NCBI RefSeq assembly: GCF_000820505.1
Contig: NZ_JWJD01000010.1
Location: forward strand, 44,450-108,449
Source of the DNA: Geoalkalibacter ferrihydriticus DSM 17813
GTDB taxonomy: Bacteria; Desulfobacterota; Desulfuromonadia; Desulfuromonadales; Geoalkalibacteraceae
Direction of reading: 5' to 3'
DNA: 64,000 nt
The translations under genes and the position numbers were made by a program. The notes beneath the pieces are model-generated. The model did no database searches, had not been told where the DNA came from, and saw only the letters and a list, made by a program, of their open reading frames with translations. The stretch's first letter is position 1. Every line of letters begins with the position of its first letter. This document shows, in pieces, positions 53,201-64,000 of the stretch.

Positions 53201-53998
53201 TTGCAGATCAAAACCCCCGAGGAAATCACGCAAATGCGGCACGCCGGCCTGTTGTTGTGGCAGGCCCATCAGGTCGCGGCCAAAATGATCACAGCGGGCA
53301 CCCTCACCCGCGATATCGACCGGGCCGTTGAAGAAACACTGGTTGCCGGAGGCGGCATCCCTCTGTTCAAAGGGGTTCCGGGCAAGGTGCCTTTTCCTGC
53401 CGCGACCTGCATTTCTCTCAACGAAGAGGTCGTTCACGGCATTCCTTCCAGTCGGGTTTTAAACGAGGGAGACCTGGTCAGCCTTGATATCGGCGTCAAA
53501 CTCAATGGCTGGTGCGCCGATGCCGCGGTCACCTATGCCGTCGGTGAGATCGACGAAGAAAAAGCACGTTTGCTGCGCGTGACCGAAGAGTGCCTGGCGC
53601 GGGCCATCGGTGCGCTGCGTCCCGGCGTGCGCTGGAGCAAAATTGCCTTGAAATTACAGAAGTTTGCCGAACGGGAAGGGTTTTCGGTGGTGGAGGAACT
53701 GGTCGGCCATGCCATCGGCCGCGAGATGTGGGAACCGCCGCAGGTGCCGAATTTCTTTACCCGCCAGATGCCTGACTTCAAACTGCGTACCGGTTTGGTT
53801 CTGGCCATCGAACCGATGATAAACCTGGGGCGCAAGGAGGTTGTGCTGCGCCCCGACCATTGGACGATCGCCTCGCGCGACGGCAAACCCAGCGCCCATT
53901 TCGAGCATACCGTGGCGCTGACGGAGGATGGCCCTGTTGTTTTGACCTGCGGCCCCAATGGTGAGGGGTGGGGGATGGGTCAATCGCAGAACAGGTAA
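53201..53998 (+). CDS. map: Methionine aminopeptidase, type I
   Basis: 265 residues from TTG 53201, 6 bases after AAGGAG; the longer frame from 53141 lies in the terminator tail. Metal ligands: Asp pair in SLDIGVKLNGWCADAAVTY, His in VGHAIGREMWEPP, Glu in VLAIEPMIN and Glu in EHTVALTEDG. Removes N-terminal Met from nascent proteins. Not next to secY or infA, so probably a second copy. Confidence 0.95.
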   Translation: MQIKTPEEITQMRHAGLLLWQAHQVAAKMITAGTLTRDIDRAVEETLVAGGGIPLFKGVPGKVPFPAATCISLNEEVVHGIPSSRVLNEGDLVSLDIGVKLNGWCADAAVTYAVGEIDEEKARLLRVTEECLARAIGALRPGVRWSKIALKLQKFAEREGFSVVEELVGHAIGREMWEPPQVPNFFTRQMPDFKLRTGLVLAIEPMINLGRKEVVLRPDHWTIASRDGKPSAHFEHTVALTEDGPVVLTCGPNGEGWGMGQSQNR

Positions 53999-54369
53999 TC
54001 ATCGGGATCGGTCACGGCTGCATCGCGCAGCAACTCCACAATGGACTGCCGGTTGAACCCTCGCACAAAACGTTGATTTTTACCGATGACCGGTACGATG
54101 ATTTCTTCTTGAGAAAAATATTCACGATAAATGGCCCGTAATTCCTGATAGGCCTGTCGATCTTCCGTCACATTCCTGCTTTCCGGTACATACCCCTGCT
54201 CAAAAATGACGTCAAGGGTGAGTTCGCAATACGGGCACCCCGTTCTCACATAGACGACCACTTCATCCGAGGCGATTTGCGGTACCTTGACGCTTAAATC
54301 GGCTGCGGGCGGTCTGGCGCAACCCGCGACAAGCAACAGACAGATGAAGAGTGCTAAAAAACTTTTCAT
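53980..54369 (-). CDS. Glutaredoxin-like lipoprotein
   Basis: 129 residues. Signal with lipobox LLLVAGC; glutaredoxin/thioredoxin-like domain with VYVRTGCPYCELTLD and VPVIGKNQRFVRGF, ending in a Cys near the C-terminus (DDYLFCD). Periplasmic thiol-disulfide role is likely. Its 3' end overlaps map by 19 bases, convergent. It follows the DUF4105 gene. Confidence 0.85.
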   Translation of the reverse strand: MKSFLALFICLLLVAGCARPPAADLSVKVPQIASDEVVVYVRTGCPYCELTLDVIFEQGYVPESRNVTEDRQAYQELRAIYREYFSQEEIIVPVIGKNQRFVRGFNRQSIVELLRDAAVTDPDDYLFCD

Positions 54370-54404
54370 GGTAAGTCCTGGGGGGCGGATTGCGATCCGG
54401 AGGT

Positions 54405-56351
54405 TCAAAAATACCGGGTCAGGGCAATTGTCGCTTCAGCGCGGGACTGATTGAAGGATCGCTCCCAAAGTCCTTTGAGCATAATGCCGTTGCGCCGTGA
54501 AAGGCGATAGTTCTGATCAAGGGCAATACGGTAATGTTCATGCTGCTCTAATCCGTAGAACAACGCTCCGCCGTGGAGATGAGCCTTCCAGTCAGGGGAT
54601 AGTTGCGTGAGGATGCCGAGGCTGCTGCCGGCGCCAAGGGCTGTTTTGTCACGAAATCGGTCGCTGAGATTGATATCGGCTTCAGCCATCAGGTAAAAGA
54701 TACCTGCGGAAAAAAACGGCCAGGCCATGCCGCCGCCGGTGTTGACTCCAAGATAAAGCAGGTCGCGTCCGTCGCTGAAAGGTTTGCGATCAAGACCGCC
54801 TTTGACCTTCCATGAGACCGGTTTGAAAAACAGATCCCGAGGCGCCAGGGAGAAAATGTCGACCAGGTGAAAACTTTCCAGGCGCAAATTGCGCGTCTCG
54901 GGAAAGTAACGACTGTTCAGGGAAAAGAAATTGATCTGGGCGCCTTGGGTAAATCCCTCGTCGGGATCAAGAAGGTCGTGGTAGGCGGGGCGCCAGGACA
55001 ATTCCAGAAAAAAGCGATCATCGCGCACTCCGATTCCGGTACCCCAGCGGCCGGCATCGTGGCCTTGTTCTGGCTGAGGGGGTTGGGGAATCTCGCCGGC
55101 TTTGGTTTCGCCAGGCCCAAGGGTGCTTCTCGCCATGAGAATCGGCAAGAAGTGTTTTTTGAAATGATTCTCGTCGATCTCTTTTCTTGAGAAGCGATAG
55201 CGCATATATTCTGCGGAGAGGTCGAGAATCTGGCGTTGCTCTTCGAAATTTTGCCCTTCCGTGAGGCTATCGGCTGGTATTTTCTGCGTGGCGACGGAAT
55301 AGGCGAGGTGAGCGGCTTCCGGGCTGAGCAGTGATGCCCGATGTTGAATGCGAGACGCCAGGGATGGGCGGTATTTGACTTCTTCGATAAGCCCTGCCCG
55401 GCGTACGGTAGCAATGGTATCGGCCGGTATGACCCAGAAGGAAAGACGGTCCCAGTATTCCTGGGCCAGCTCTATTTCCGGACGCGCAGCTTCCAGCAGG
55501 AAAAGCAGCATGAAGGAGCAGTTTTCGTCGAAAAAGTAATAGTCGGAGGCGATCCCCTGGAGTTCCCAACTATGCAGAACCAATCTGCGGACTTCTTCAG
55601 GCGTCAGATTGAGACGGTATTCCCACACGTCCCGATGTTCCAGGTCGCTATAATCGTTAAGTTTTTCGTAGTAGGGCAAGACCGTGAAATAGCCGTCGTA
55701 AAACCCGAATAGCCCTTTAAAGGCATATATCAGGCCGTTGGTGTCGGTGGAAAAGGCAGCGTAGTTGATGGCGTAGGACAGTAATTCGCTCTGGTAGGAG
55801 CTGCCGATCCGCAACAGGGTGTGCCCGAACATCGAGGCTGGTCCGTTGTTATGGGCTGCGGGAAACACCAGAACGGCGGTCCGTGGATCGACTGTGGCAA
55901 TGGCTTCATCAAGCTTGCGACAGACAGGCTGGGGCAGGGCCGCTCGATCGATTTCAAGAGCTTCCACGAGCCATTCGGTGCGTGCCGGAAAACGGCAGGC
56001 AAAGTGATCATCGCCCTTTTCGGCGGGCTCGAACAGTGCTGTTATCGATGCGGCCAATTCTTTCTGCGGATCTCTTTTTCCGGAGGGAGAGAGAAAGTAG
56101 TCGGGATCGTCGACCAGGCTTTTGTAGCCCCGGCCCTGGGCCCGATAGCGCAGGAAAATTTGCCAGGGACGCGCTTCGGCAAGACCGCGAATTTCGGCAT
56201 CCTCAATGAGGGCCGCGCGCTGAATGCCGGTTTGCTCTGCCGGGACAGGTGCGGCGAAGAGCAGGATGGCGCAGATCGAGACGCAAAAAAAGTATGCGAA
56301 GCTTGAGGCTTCGCATACTTTTTTAGTTTTTCCACGGGCAAAAAATGACAT
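54405..56351 (-). CDS. DUF4105 outer-surface protein
   Basis: 648 residues. Signal peptide about 20-38, then the DUF4105 domain (about 100-400) with NNGPASMFGHTLLRIG and FFDENCSFMLLFLLEAA, residues that look like a His/Cys hydrolase site; the C-terminal 250 residues have alternating beta strands and end in ALTRYF, suggesting a beta-barrel. The start ATG overlaps the DUF3015 stop (TAATG), yet codons 9-22 encode a perfect terminator-like hairpin. Function is not known. Confidence 0.85.
   Translation of the reverse strand: MSFFARGKTKKVCEASSFAYFFCVSICAILLFAAPVPAEQTGIQRAALIEDAEIRGLAEARPWQIFLRYRAQGRGYKSLVDDPDYFLSPSGKRDPQKELAASITALFEPAEKGDDHFACRFPARTEWLVEALEIDRAALPQPVCRKLDEAIATVDPRTAVLVFPAAHNNGPASMFGHTLLRIGSSYQSELLSYAINYAAFSTDTNGLIYAFKGLFGFYDGYFTVLPYYEKLNDYSDLEHRDVWEYRLNLTPEEVRRLVLHSWELQGIASDYYFFDENCSFMLLFLLEAARPEIELAQEYWDRLSFWVIPADTIATVRRAGLIEEVKYRPSLASRIQHRASLLSPEAAHLAYSVATQKIPADSLTEGQNFEEQRQILDLSAEYMRYRFSRKEIDENHFKKHFLPILMARSTLGPGETKAGEIPQPPQPEQGHDAGRWGTGIGVRDDRFFLELSWRPAYHDLLDPDEGFTQGAQINFFSLNSRYFPETRNLRLESFHLVDIFSLAPRDLFFKPVSWKVKGGLDRKPFSDGRDLLYLGVNTGGGMAWPFFSAGIFYLMAEADINLSDRFRDKTALGAGSSLGILTQLSPDWKAHLHGGALFYGLEQHEHYRIALDQNYRLSRRNGIMLKGLWERSFNQSRAEATIALTRYF
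56285..56324. terminator. Terminator-like hairpin inside the DUF4105 5' coding end
   Basis: AAAAAAGTATGCGAAGC, loop TTGAG, GCTTCGCATACTTTTTT: 17-bp perfect arms with A and T runs at both sides. It lies 27 bases after the DUF3015 stop on the minus strand, within the DUF4105 reading frame. Confidence 0.85.
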
Positions 56352-56812
56352 TAATGGGTCAGCAGAGCAGCATTGTCGATCACTTCAGCCATGACGACGT
56401 TTTCGGAGGTGAAAACCTGAGCGAAATTTTGCTGAAGGGAGGCGGCGAACTCGGCGCGCTGATCCGCAGGTACCTGCATGAGCTCGGCGAATGCGTCCAG
56501 GGTCTCGCCGCTGCCGGCGGCGATGTCCATGGCCAGGGCATCCATGTTGTGTGCGACGAACTGCTTCATTTCGGCGCTGCCGGTGACCCAGATGGGATCG
56601 CCGCAATTGAGGGTGCCGGTGGTGATGCCAAAGGTCTGGTTACCGAAAGTTCCGTTGGTGGTGGCGGCAAAAATCTGCACGCCGCCCGGCTGATCTTTGA
56701 AGAGCACGGAACCGAGCCCGCAACCTGCGGTGCCGTAAGGATCCGCGAAAGCAAAGGACGAAACGGCAACCATGGTTGCTGCTGCGCATACCGATACGAT
56801 CAGTTTTTTCAT
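56351..56812 (-). CDS. DUF3015 periplasmic protein
   Basis: 153 residues with signal peptide ending AVSSFAFA. DUF3015 pattern: DPYGTAGCGLGSVLF and TTGTLNCGDPIWV with two conserved cysteines, then a helical second half. Such proteins often stand next to DUF4105 genes. Role not known. A-rich leader with GGAGGTCAT upstream. Confidence 0.9.
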   Translation of the reverse strand: MKKLIVSVCAAATMVAVSSFAFADPYGTAGCGLGSVLFKDQPGGVQIFAATTNGTFGNQTFGITTGTLNCGDPIWVTGSAEMKQFVAHNMDALAMDIAAGSGETLDAFAELMQVPADQRAEFAASLQQNFAQVFTSENVVMAEVIDNAALLTH

Positions 56813-57171
56813 ATATGACCTCCTATGGGGTTATTGCATGAGGAAACGCCACCATAGCGTTTCCCCAGCTTGAACATCGTTTGTCTAGAACTGCCATAAA
56901 AAAAACGTATGGTGGAAATCTACTTGGTATTTTTGATTTGTCAACATTGGATGTGTCGACGACTGGCTAAGGATCGGAGTCCTTTCGAGCTTCTCGGCAA
57001 GCCACATCTTGATAATCGCCTGGCGAGGCACCCCGAGTCGAATGTGAATTAAAAGACCAATTCACATTAGCCAAGCGGGTCAGAGAAAACCCTGACCGTC
57101 AGCAGGTAAGCCACTGGGTTACAAGTACAGCATTGATGTGCTGAGGGAGGTTCTAGAATGAACTCCAGGGG

Positions 57172-57261
57172 GATGATCAGCCTTTCATCAACCTGCTGTC
57201 GAGCATGGTGTGGGAAGGGCAGCGCGATTACCTGCGTTTGCTGGAAAGTCTGGAGGAATAA
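57172..57261 (+). pseudogene. C-terminal fragment upstream of hsdR remnant
   Basis: Open stretch DDQPFINLLSSMVWEGQRDY continuing LRLLESLEE to TAA. No start and no identified family. It ends 6 bases before the hsdR-like ATG, as if from a gene of the same operon. The region 56813-57171 before it shows nothing recognisable. Confidence 0.45.
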
Positions 57262-57267
57262 GGGACG

Positions 57268-57613
57268 ATGAAACTCTCCTACCTTGAAGACTTCGATTCG
57301 TAAATCCGGGCCATCCAGTTGCTGGGCACATTCGGCTGGTCCTACCTCAGCCGCGAAGAAGATCTGGCTCTCCGCAACGGGCGCCTCGACCAGGTTGTTC
57401 TGACCGGTATCCTCAAACCCTGGCTGGAGGAATACAACCGCATCGAAGTTAAGGGAGAAAGCCACCTTTTCACCTAAGCCAACATCACTGAAGGCATCCG
57501 CCGCCTGACCGACGAGCCGTTCGACGGCCTGATCCGCACCAACGAGAAGATTTATCACCTTTGGCACGAGCCTCGACCAGACCATCGGCGGTGACCGCAA
57601 GGGAGACTAAGCT
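57268..57613 (+). pseudogene. hsdR: Decayed type I restriction subunit (hsdR) 5' end
   Basis: MKLSYLEDFDS, stop, IRAIQLLGTFGWSYLSREED, then LEEYNRIEVKGESHLFT, stop, ANITEGIRRLTDEPFDGLI; a frame change then gives FGTSLDQTIGGDRKGD before TAA. This is the N-terminal domain of HsdR up to the start of its nuclease region, with two stops and one shift; the motor part is gone. Confidence 0.75.
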
Positions 57614-57772
57614 GGCCGATGCTTATCGCGAAGCCCGTGAGTATTTCGACGAGATCTGGGGTGCTGGCGGATCCTGTTATGAGGGTATGGTGTATAACCC
57701 AAAAAATACCCCCCAAAAAAACTCTGGCTGTCAACGGATTGAGATGGACGGGATAGGGCAGCAGATACAGAA

Positions 57773-57796
57773 AAACCCGCTATTTCTAGCGGGTTT
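57773..57796 (-). terminator. Terminator of tRNA-Leu(GAG)
   Basis: AAACCCGCTA/TAGCGGGTTT with a 4-base loop; on the minus strand it is followed by T-rich sequence. Confidence 0.85.
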
Positions 57797-57830
57797 CCTG
57801 GTTATCTTTAGACTGCTTTGGATTGTCTGT

Positions 57831-57917
57831 TGGTGCCGAAGGCGAGACTCGAACTCGCACGACCAATTGGTCACCACCCCCTCAAGATGGCGTGTCTACC
57901 AGTTCCACCACTTCGGC
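57831..57917 (-). tRNA. tRNA-Leu (anticodon GAG)
   Basis: 87 bases with encoded CCA. GCCGAAG/CTTCGGC acceptor; anticodon stem CCATC/GGTGG with loop TTGAGGG giving GAG; long variable arm; GTTCGAGTC T-loop. Confidence 0.96.
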
Positions 57918-57929
57918 GAACGGATTGTC

Positions 57930-57958
57930 TTTATACTGATTCAGTTTCCTGTTGTCAA
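57930..57958 (-). promoter_or_regulatory. Sigma-70 promoter of tRNA-Leu(GAG)
   Basis: Minus strand TTGACA, 17-base spacer, TATAAA, 12 bases before the tRNA. Confidence 0.85.
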
Positions 57959-57973
57959 TAAAAAATCAGAGGT

Positions 57974-58342
57974 TTAATTATCAGCCGCTGGAGGCGTTTC
58001 GATGGGAGCTGCTTCCTGGGTCGGAACCGTGCCCGGAGGCAAAGGCTGCTCGGGAATCGGCATGACTTGCTGCGTCGGCGTCACGATCTCGGGCATAATG
58101 CTCCCGGCATCCGGGCGACCGGAAAAGTAAGAGAGAGTCAGGCTGGTCAGCATGAAAATCACTGCCGCGGCACCGGTCAGCTTGCCGAGAAAACTGCCTG
58201 CTCCGGCGGCGCCGAAAACTGTGCCGCTTGATCCTGCGCCGAAGGATGCACCGATACTGGCGCCCTTTCCGGGTTGCAGCAGGACGATGATAATTATGGC
58301 GAAGCTGACGAGAATGTGCAGAAAAATCAGAAACGTGGTCAT
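57974..58342 (-). CDS. secG: Preprotein translocase subunit SecG
   Basis: 122 residues: two membrane helices, the conserved VLLQPGKGASIGASFGAGSS between them, and a proline-rich C-terminal tail of about 40 residues. Non-essential SecYEG subunit that aids SecA-driven export. It is last in the gap-pgk-tpiA-secG group, a common order. Confidence 0.95.
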   Translation of the reverse strand: MTTFLIFLHILVSFAIIIIVLLQPGKGASIGASFGAGSSGTVFGAAGAGSFLGKLTGAAAVIFMLTSLTLSYFSGRPDAGSIMPEIVTPTQQVMPIPEQPLPPGTVPTQEAAPIETPPAADN

Positions 58343-58422
58343 TGGTAAAACTTACTCCCATCGAAGTTTGGCGTTGAACCGGGCAAAACTATCACAGAAC
58401 GCAAGGGGAGAAAAGGAGAAAA

Positions 58423-59181
<759 letters not shown>

Positions 59182-59390
59182 GAGTTTTCTCCCTCAGGGA
59201 AAGACGGCGGGGTGGTCCACGCGGACCACCTCCAAAATGGAATACAGAAAGTAACCGTGCAGCAGGCACCGCAGGCTGCAGCAAAAACTTGCCTGGGGCT
59301 CAAACATTTGCCGCAGCACTCAACCGCCGCAACCTGCGGCACTGTCGGGCATCGCAGCGGATTAGATACTACAGAAGTTCAGAGATTGCG
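59182..59390. other. pgk-tpiA intergenic with short hairpin
   Basis: GTGGTCC/GGACCAC (59212-59229) forms a small stem; a GC-rich stretch with repeated CTGCAGC- and CCGCA-like words follows. No gene or clear promoter is seen. Confidence 0.4.
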
Positions 59391-60581
59391 TCATTTATTC
59401 GTTAAGGCCGCCACGCCGGGCAGGTCCTTGCCCTCCAGCAACTCCAGCGAGGCGCCTCCGCCTGTGGAGATATGGCTCATTTTATCTTCAAGACCTGCTT
59501 TTTTGACGGCCGAAACCGAGTCGCCGCCGCCGATGATCGTGGTGGCTTTGGCTTCAGCCAGGGTGCGGGCCACGGCAAAAGTGCCTTTGGCAAAGGCGTC
59601 GAACTCGAAGACTCCCATGGGACCGTTCCAGACGACGGTCGCGGCTTCGCGCAAGGCTTTCTCGTACCCGGAGATGGTCAGCGGGCCGATGTCGAGAGCC
59701 ATCCAGTCCGGCTCAAAGTCGGTGTTATCGCAGATTTTATGATCGGCGTCGGCTTTGAATTCACGGGCAATGACGTGATCCTGCGGCAGAAGCAGGTTGA
59801 CGCCCTTTTGCTTGGCTTGTTCCACGAGACGACCGGCGAGTTCAATGCGGTCTTCTTCGACAAGAGATTTGCCGACATCGACGCCCTGAGATCTGAGAAA
59901 AGTGTAGGCCATGCCGCCGCCGATGATCAGGGTATCGACCTTGTTGAGCAGGTTTTCGATGACCGAAATTTTGTCGCTGACCTTGGCTCCGCCGATAACG
60001 GCGACAAAAGGCCGTTTGGGGTCGGCCAGGGCTCCGCTCAGGTACTCAAGTTCCTTGCCCATGAGGTACCCGGCGACGGCGGGTTGCAGCAGGCGTGCGA
60101 CGCCTTCGGTGGAAGCGTGAGCGCGATGAGCTGTGCCAAACGCATCGTTGACGTAAATATCGGCCAGTTGCGCAAGTTCACGAGAAAATGCGGAGTCGTT
60201 TTTTTCTTCGCCAGGATGAAAGCGCATGTTTTCAAGGAGCAGCACGTCACCGTCGTTCATTTCATTCGTGAGGGCGATGACTGTGGGGCCGACGCAGTCC
60301 TTGGCCATGGCGACCGGGCGACCAAGGAGTTTGGCAAGATAGGGGGCGACAGGGGCCAGGCTGTATTTGTCTTCTGGCTTGCCCTTGGGGCGGCCGAGGT
60401 GAGAGGCGAGAATCAGCCGGCCGCCATGATCGACAATATAGCGCAGCGTCGGCAGGGCCGCCGTGATGCGCGTATCGTCCTCGATCTCCTGGCGGTCGTT
60501 GAGGGGCACATTGAAATCGACACGGCAGAACACCCGTTTGCCGCTGAAATCAACATCTTCAAGAGTCATTTTGCGTGACAT
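59391..60581 (-). CDS. pgk: Phosphoglycerate kinase
   Basis: 396 residues. [20 protein letters not shown] and [20 protein letters not shown] at the substrate site, [13 protein letters not shown] in the middle, and WNGPMGVFE plus GGGDSVSAV for the nucleotide site. Glycolytic ATP-forming step. 87 bases downstream of gap. Confidence 0.98.
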   Translation of the reverse strand: MSRKMTLEDVDFSGKRVFCRVDFNVPLNDRQEIEDDTRITAALPTLRYIVDHGGRLILASHLGRPKGKPEDKYSLAPVAPYLAKLLGRPVAMAKDCVGPTVIALTNEMNDGDVLLLENMRFHPGEEKNDSAFSRELAQLADIYVNDAFGTAHRAHASTEGVARLLQPAVAGYLMGKELEYLSGALADPKRPFVAVIGGAKVSDKISVIENLLNKVDTLIIGGGMAYTFLRSQGVDVGKSLVEEDRIELAGRLVEQAKQKGVNLLLPQDHVIAREFKADADHKICDNTDFEPDWMALDIGPLTISGYEKALREAATVVWNGPMGVFEFDAFAKGTFAVARTLAEAKATTIIGGGDSVSAVKKAGLEDKMSHISTGGGASLELLEGKDLPGVAALTNK

Positions 60582-60668
60582 GCCAAGCTACCTCCATAAC
60601 ATAACGAAAGAAGGGGAGGGTCCTGGTTTTCGACCCGCCCCTTCGACACGGGAGCAACGATAGAAAGA

Positions 60669-62735
<2,067 letters not shown>

Positions 62736-62740
62736 TTTTA

Positions 62741-62826
62741 CAGCACGCAGACTTTCAGGATGAACGCAGATTATCTTAGATCCTAATCCGCCCTGATCCT
62801 GCCTTTTTTCGCCATTATCTGCGTAC
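62741..62826. repeat. Imperfect palindromic intergenic repeat
   Basis: ACGCAGATTAT (62764) and ATTATCTGCGT (62814) pair with two mismatches; CAGGAT and ATCCTG words pair inside. It resembles common intergenic palindromes and lies between the WalJ-like gene and purB. Confidence 0.6.
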
Positions 62827-62874
62827 TTTTTTCTGTTCTGGATCTTAGTTTGCCGAATAAGGAGCAATTTGCCG

Positions 62875-64000
62875 ATGATTCCACGTTATACCCGTCCGGA
62901 AATGGCCCGTATCTGGGAGCCGGAAAACCGCTTTCGCATCTGGTTGGAAATCGAAACCCTGGCCTGCGAGGCCCAGGCCGAGCTGGGGGTCATTCCCCGT
63001 GATGCGGTCAAGGTGATTCGTGAAAAGGGTGACTTTGATATCGACCGCATCGACGAGATCGAAATGGAAGTCAAGCACGACGTCATTGCCTTTCTCACCT
63101 CCGTAGCCGAATATGTCGGCCCCGAAGCGCGCTTCATCCATCAGGGCATGACCAGTTCTGATGTGCTGGATACCTGTTTGTCGGTGCAACTGGTACAAGC
63201 TGCGGATGAACTCCTCGCCGATCTCGACATGGTGCTCGACTCCATTCGCGTGCGCGCTTATGAACACAAAGACACGGTGTGCATGGGCCGCTCCCACGGC
63301 ATTCACGCCGAGCCGGTCACTTTTGGCCTCAAGCTGGCCACTTGGTATGCCGAGATGCAACGCAACCGCACGCGTCTTGAAGCGGCCCGCGAAAACATCG
63401 CCACCGGTGCCATTTCCGGAGCGGTAGGCACTTTTGCCAATATCGATCCAAAGGTGGAGGAATATGTGTGCCGCCAGATGGGACTCAAGCCTGAACCCGT
63501 CTCTACGCAGGTCATTCCGCGCGACCGTCACGCCGAATATTTCTGCACCCTGGCGGTAGTCGCATCGTCTCTTGAACGTATTTCCGTCGAGGTTCGCCAC
63601 TTGCAGCGCACCGAGGTGCTTGAAGCCGAAGAGTTCTTCAGCAAGGGTCAGAAGGGTTCTTCGGCCATGCCGCACAAGCGCAACCCCATCCTCAGCGAAA
63701 ACCTCACCGGCCTGGCCCGCCTGGTGCGTGGTTATTGCATGCCGGCTTTGGAAAACGTCGCCTTGTGGCATGAACGCGACATTTCCCATTCTTCCGTTGA
63801 GCGCAATATCGCACCCGATGCCACGGTAACCTTGGATTTTGCCCTGCGTCGCCTTAACGGGCTGATTAAAAATCTGGTGGTCTATCCGCAGAACATGCTG
63901 AAAAACCTTCATCAGATGAAGGGGCTGGTGTTTTCGCAGAAAATCCTTCTCGACCTCACCCAGGCCGGTGTGTCGCGTGAGGATGCTTACCGCCTGGTGC
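62875..64000 (+). CDS. purB: Adenylosuccinate lyase (5' part, runs off the window)
   Basis: First 375 codons; the gene continues beyond the right edge. MIPRYTRPEMARIWEPENRF is the usual N-terminus, GMTSSDVLDTCLS and GRSHGIHAEPVTFG carry active-site His, and KGQKGSSAMPHKRNPILSEN is the fumarase/lyase signature loop. Works twice in purine synthesis (SAICAR and adenylosuccinate cleavage). AAGGAG lies 10 bases before the ATG. Confidence 0.97.
   Translation, partial: MIPRYTRPEMARIWEPENRFRIWLEIETLACEAQAELGVIPRDAVKVIREKGDFDIDRIDEIEMEVKHDVIAFLTSVAEYVGPEARFIHQGMTSSDVLDTCLSVQLVQAADELLADLDMVLDSIRVRAYEHKDTVCMGRSHGIHAEPVTFGLKLATWYAEMQRNRTRLEAARENIATGAISGAVGTFANIDPKVEEYVCRQMGLKPEPVSTQVIPRDRHAEYFCTLAVVASSLERISVEVRHLQRTEVLEAEEFFSKGQKGSSAMPHKRNPILSENLTGLARLVRGYCMPALENVALWHERDISHSSVERNIAPDATVTLDFALRRLNGLIKNLVVYPQNMLKNLHQMKGLVFSQKILLDLTQAGVSREDAYRLV

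Noticed and set aside
57561-57977. Plus-strand ORF of 138 codons
   Set aside because: It reads through the hsdR remnant, a terminator and the complement of tRNA-Leu(GAG); no protein-like composition.
62845-63912. Long minus-strand ORF of 355 codons
   Set aside because: It is the shadow of purB, whose protein motifs are unmistakable on the plus strand.

Overview
The window looks like chromosome of a member of the Desulfuromonadota (the Geobacter / Desulfuromonas / Geoalkalibacter kind of anaerobe). I infer this from the gene families, not from a database: an exosortase locus with PrsK/PrsR, many sigma-54 type (GG-N10-GC) promoters with enhancer-binding regulators, a GEMM-family riboswitch, an HcpR-type nitrosative-stress cluster, a split-Soret type dihaem cytochrome, ACR3, MeaB with a B12-binding mutase subunit, and a very large set of sensor kinases. 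GC content is moderately high, apart from an AT-rich patch at about 12.4-13.5 kb.

Layout. 1-14.3 kb is an extracellular-protein sorting region: four tandem 162-163 bp repeats, exosortase, EpsI, PrsK, a PD-(D/E)XK (GxxExxY) gene lying inside the arms of a palindromic repeat, PrsR, a GAF/kinase/HD-GYP-like protein, a riboswitch-controlled subtilase, an intact PEP-CTERM protein behind a sigma-54 promoter, a frameshifted PEP-CTERM paralogue, and a large secreted protein with a composition break. 14.4-21.3 kb holds trmL, tRNA-Leu(CAG), cheD, a Crp/Fnr regulator with two genes bearing TTGAC-N4-GTCAA sites (probable HcpR regulon), a thioesterase, cobO, a B12-binding mutase subunit, meaB and tRNA-Val(CAC). 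21.5-31.4 kb is a block of four sensor kinases and a receiver protein. 31.4-32.0 kb is a scar with a truncated gene and an internally deleted IS3-like element.

32.2-37.3 kb reads as one circuit: YeeE/YedE permease, TusA-like protein, kinase, sigma-54 activator, then a split-Soret-like cytochrome behind a sigma-54 promoter with two upstream palindromes. 37.4-41.7 kb holds an ArsR-controlled permease with thioredoxins, CcdA and a VKOR-like protein. 41.8-47.7 kb holds an ars remnant (arsC fragment, acr3, usp), a GlpC-like iron-sulfur protein, decayed genes, and arsR-mobA-mobB. 47.9-56.8 kb has a hemerythrin gene broken by two UGA codons, a kinase followed by a 1210-residue receiver/PAS/GGDEF/EAL protein, methionine aminopeptidase, a glutaredoxin-like lipoprotein, and DUF4105/DUF3015 proteins. 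57.2-57.6 kb is a wreck of a type I restriction locus. 57.8-64 kb is housekeeping: tRNA-Leu(GAG), the gap-pgk-tpiA-secG group, a WalJ-like hydrolase and the start of purB.

The signals most worth follow-up are: the GxxExxY gene nested in a repeat whose gene-less versions are scattered in the window; the sigma-54 and riboswitch control of the secreted proteins; the HcpR-type sites with a 46-residue membrane ORF absent from long-ORF calling; and the paired ArsR operators, one of which drives Mo-cofactor genes. Every function is read from sequence motifs; no homology search was run.
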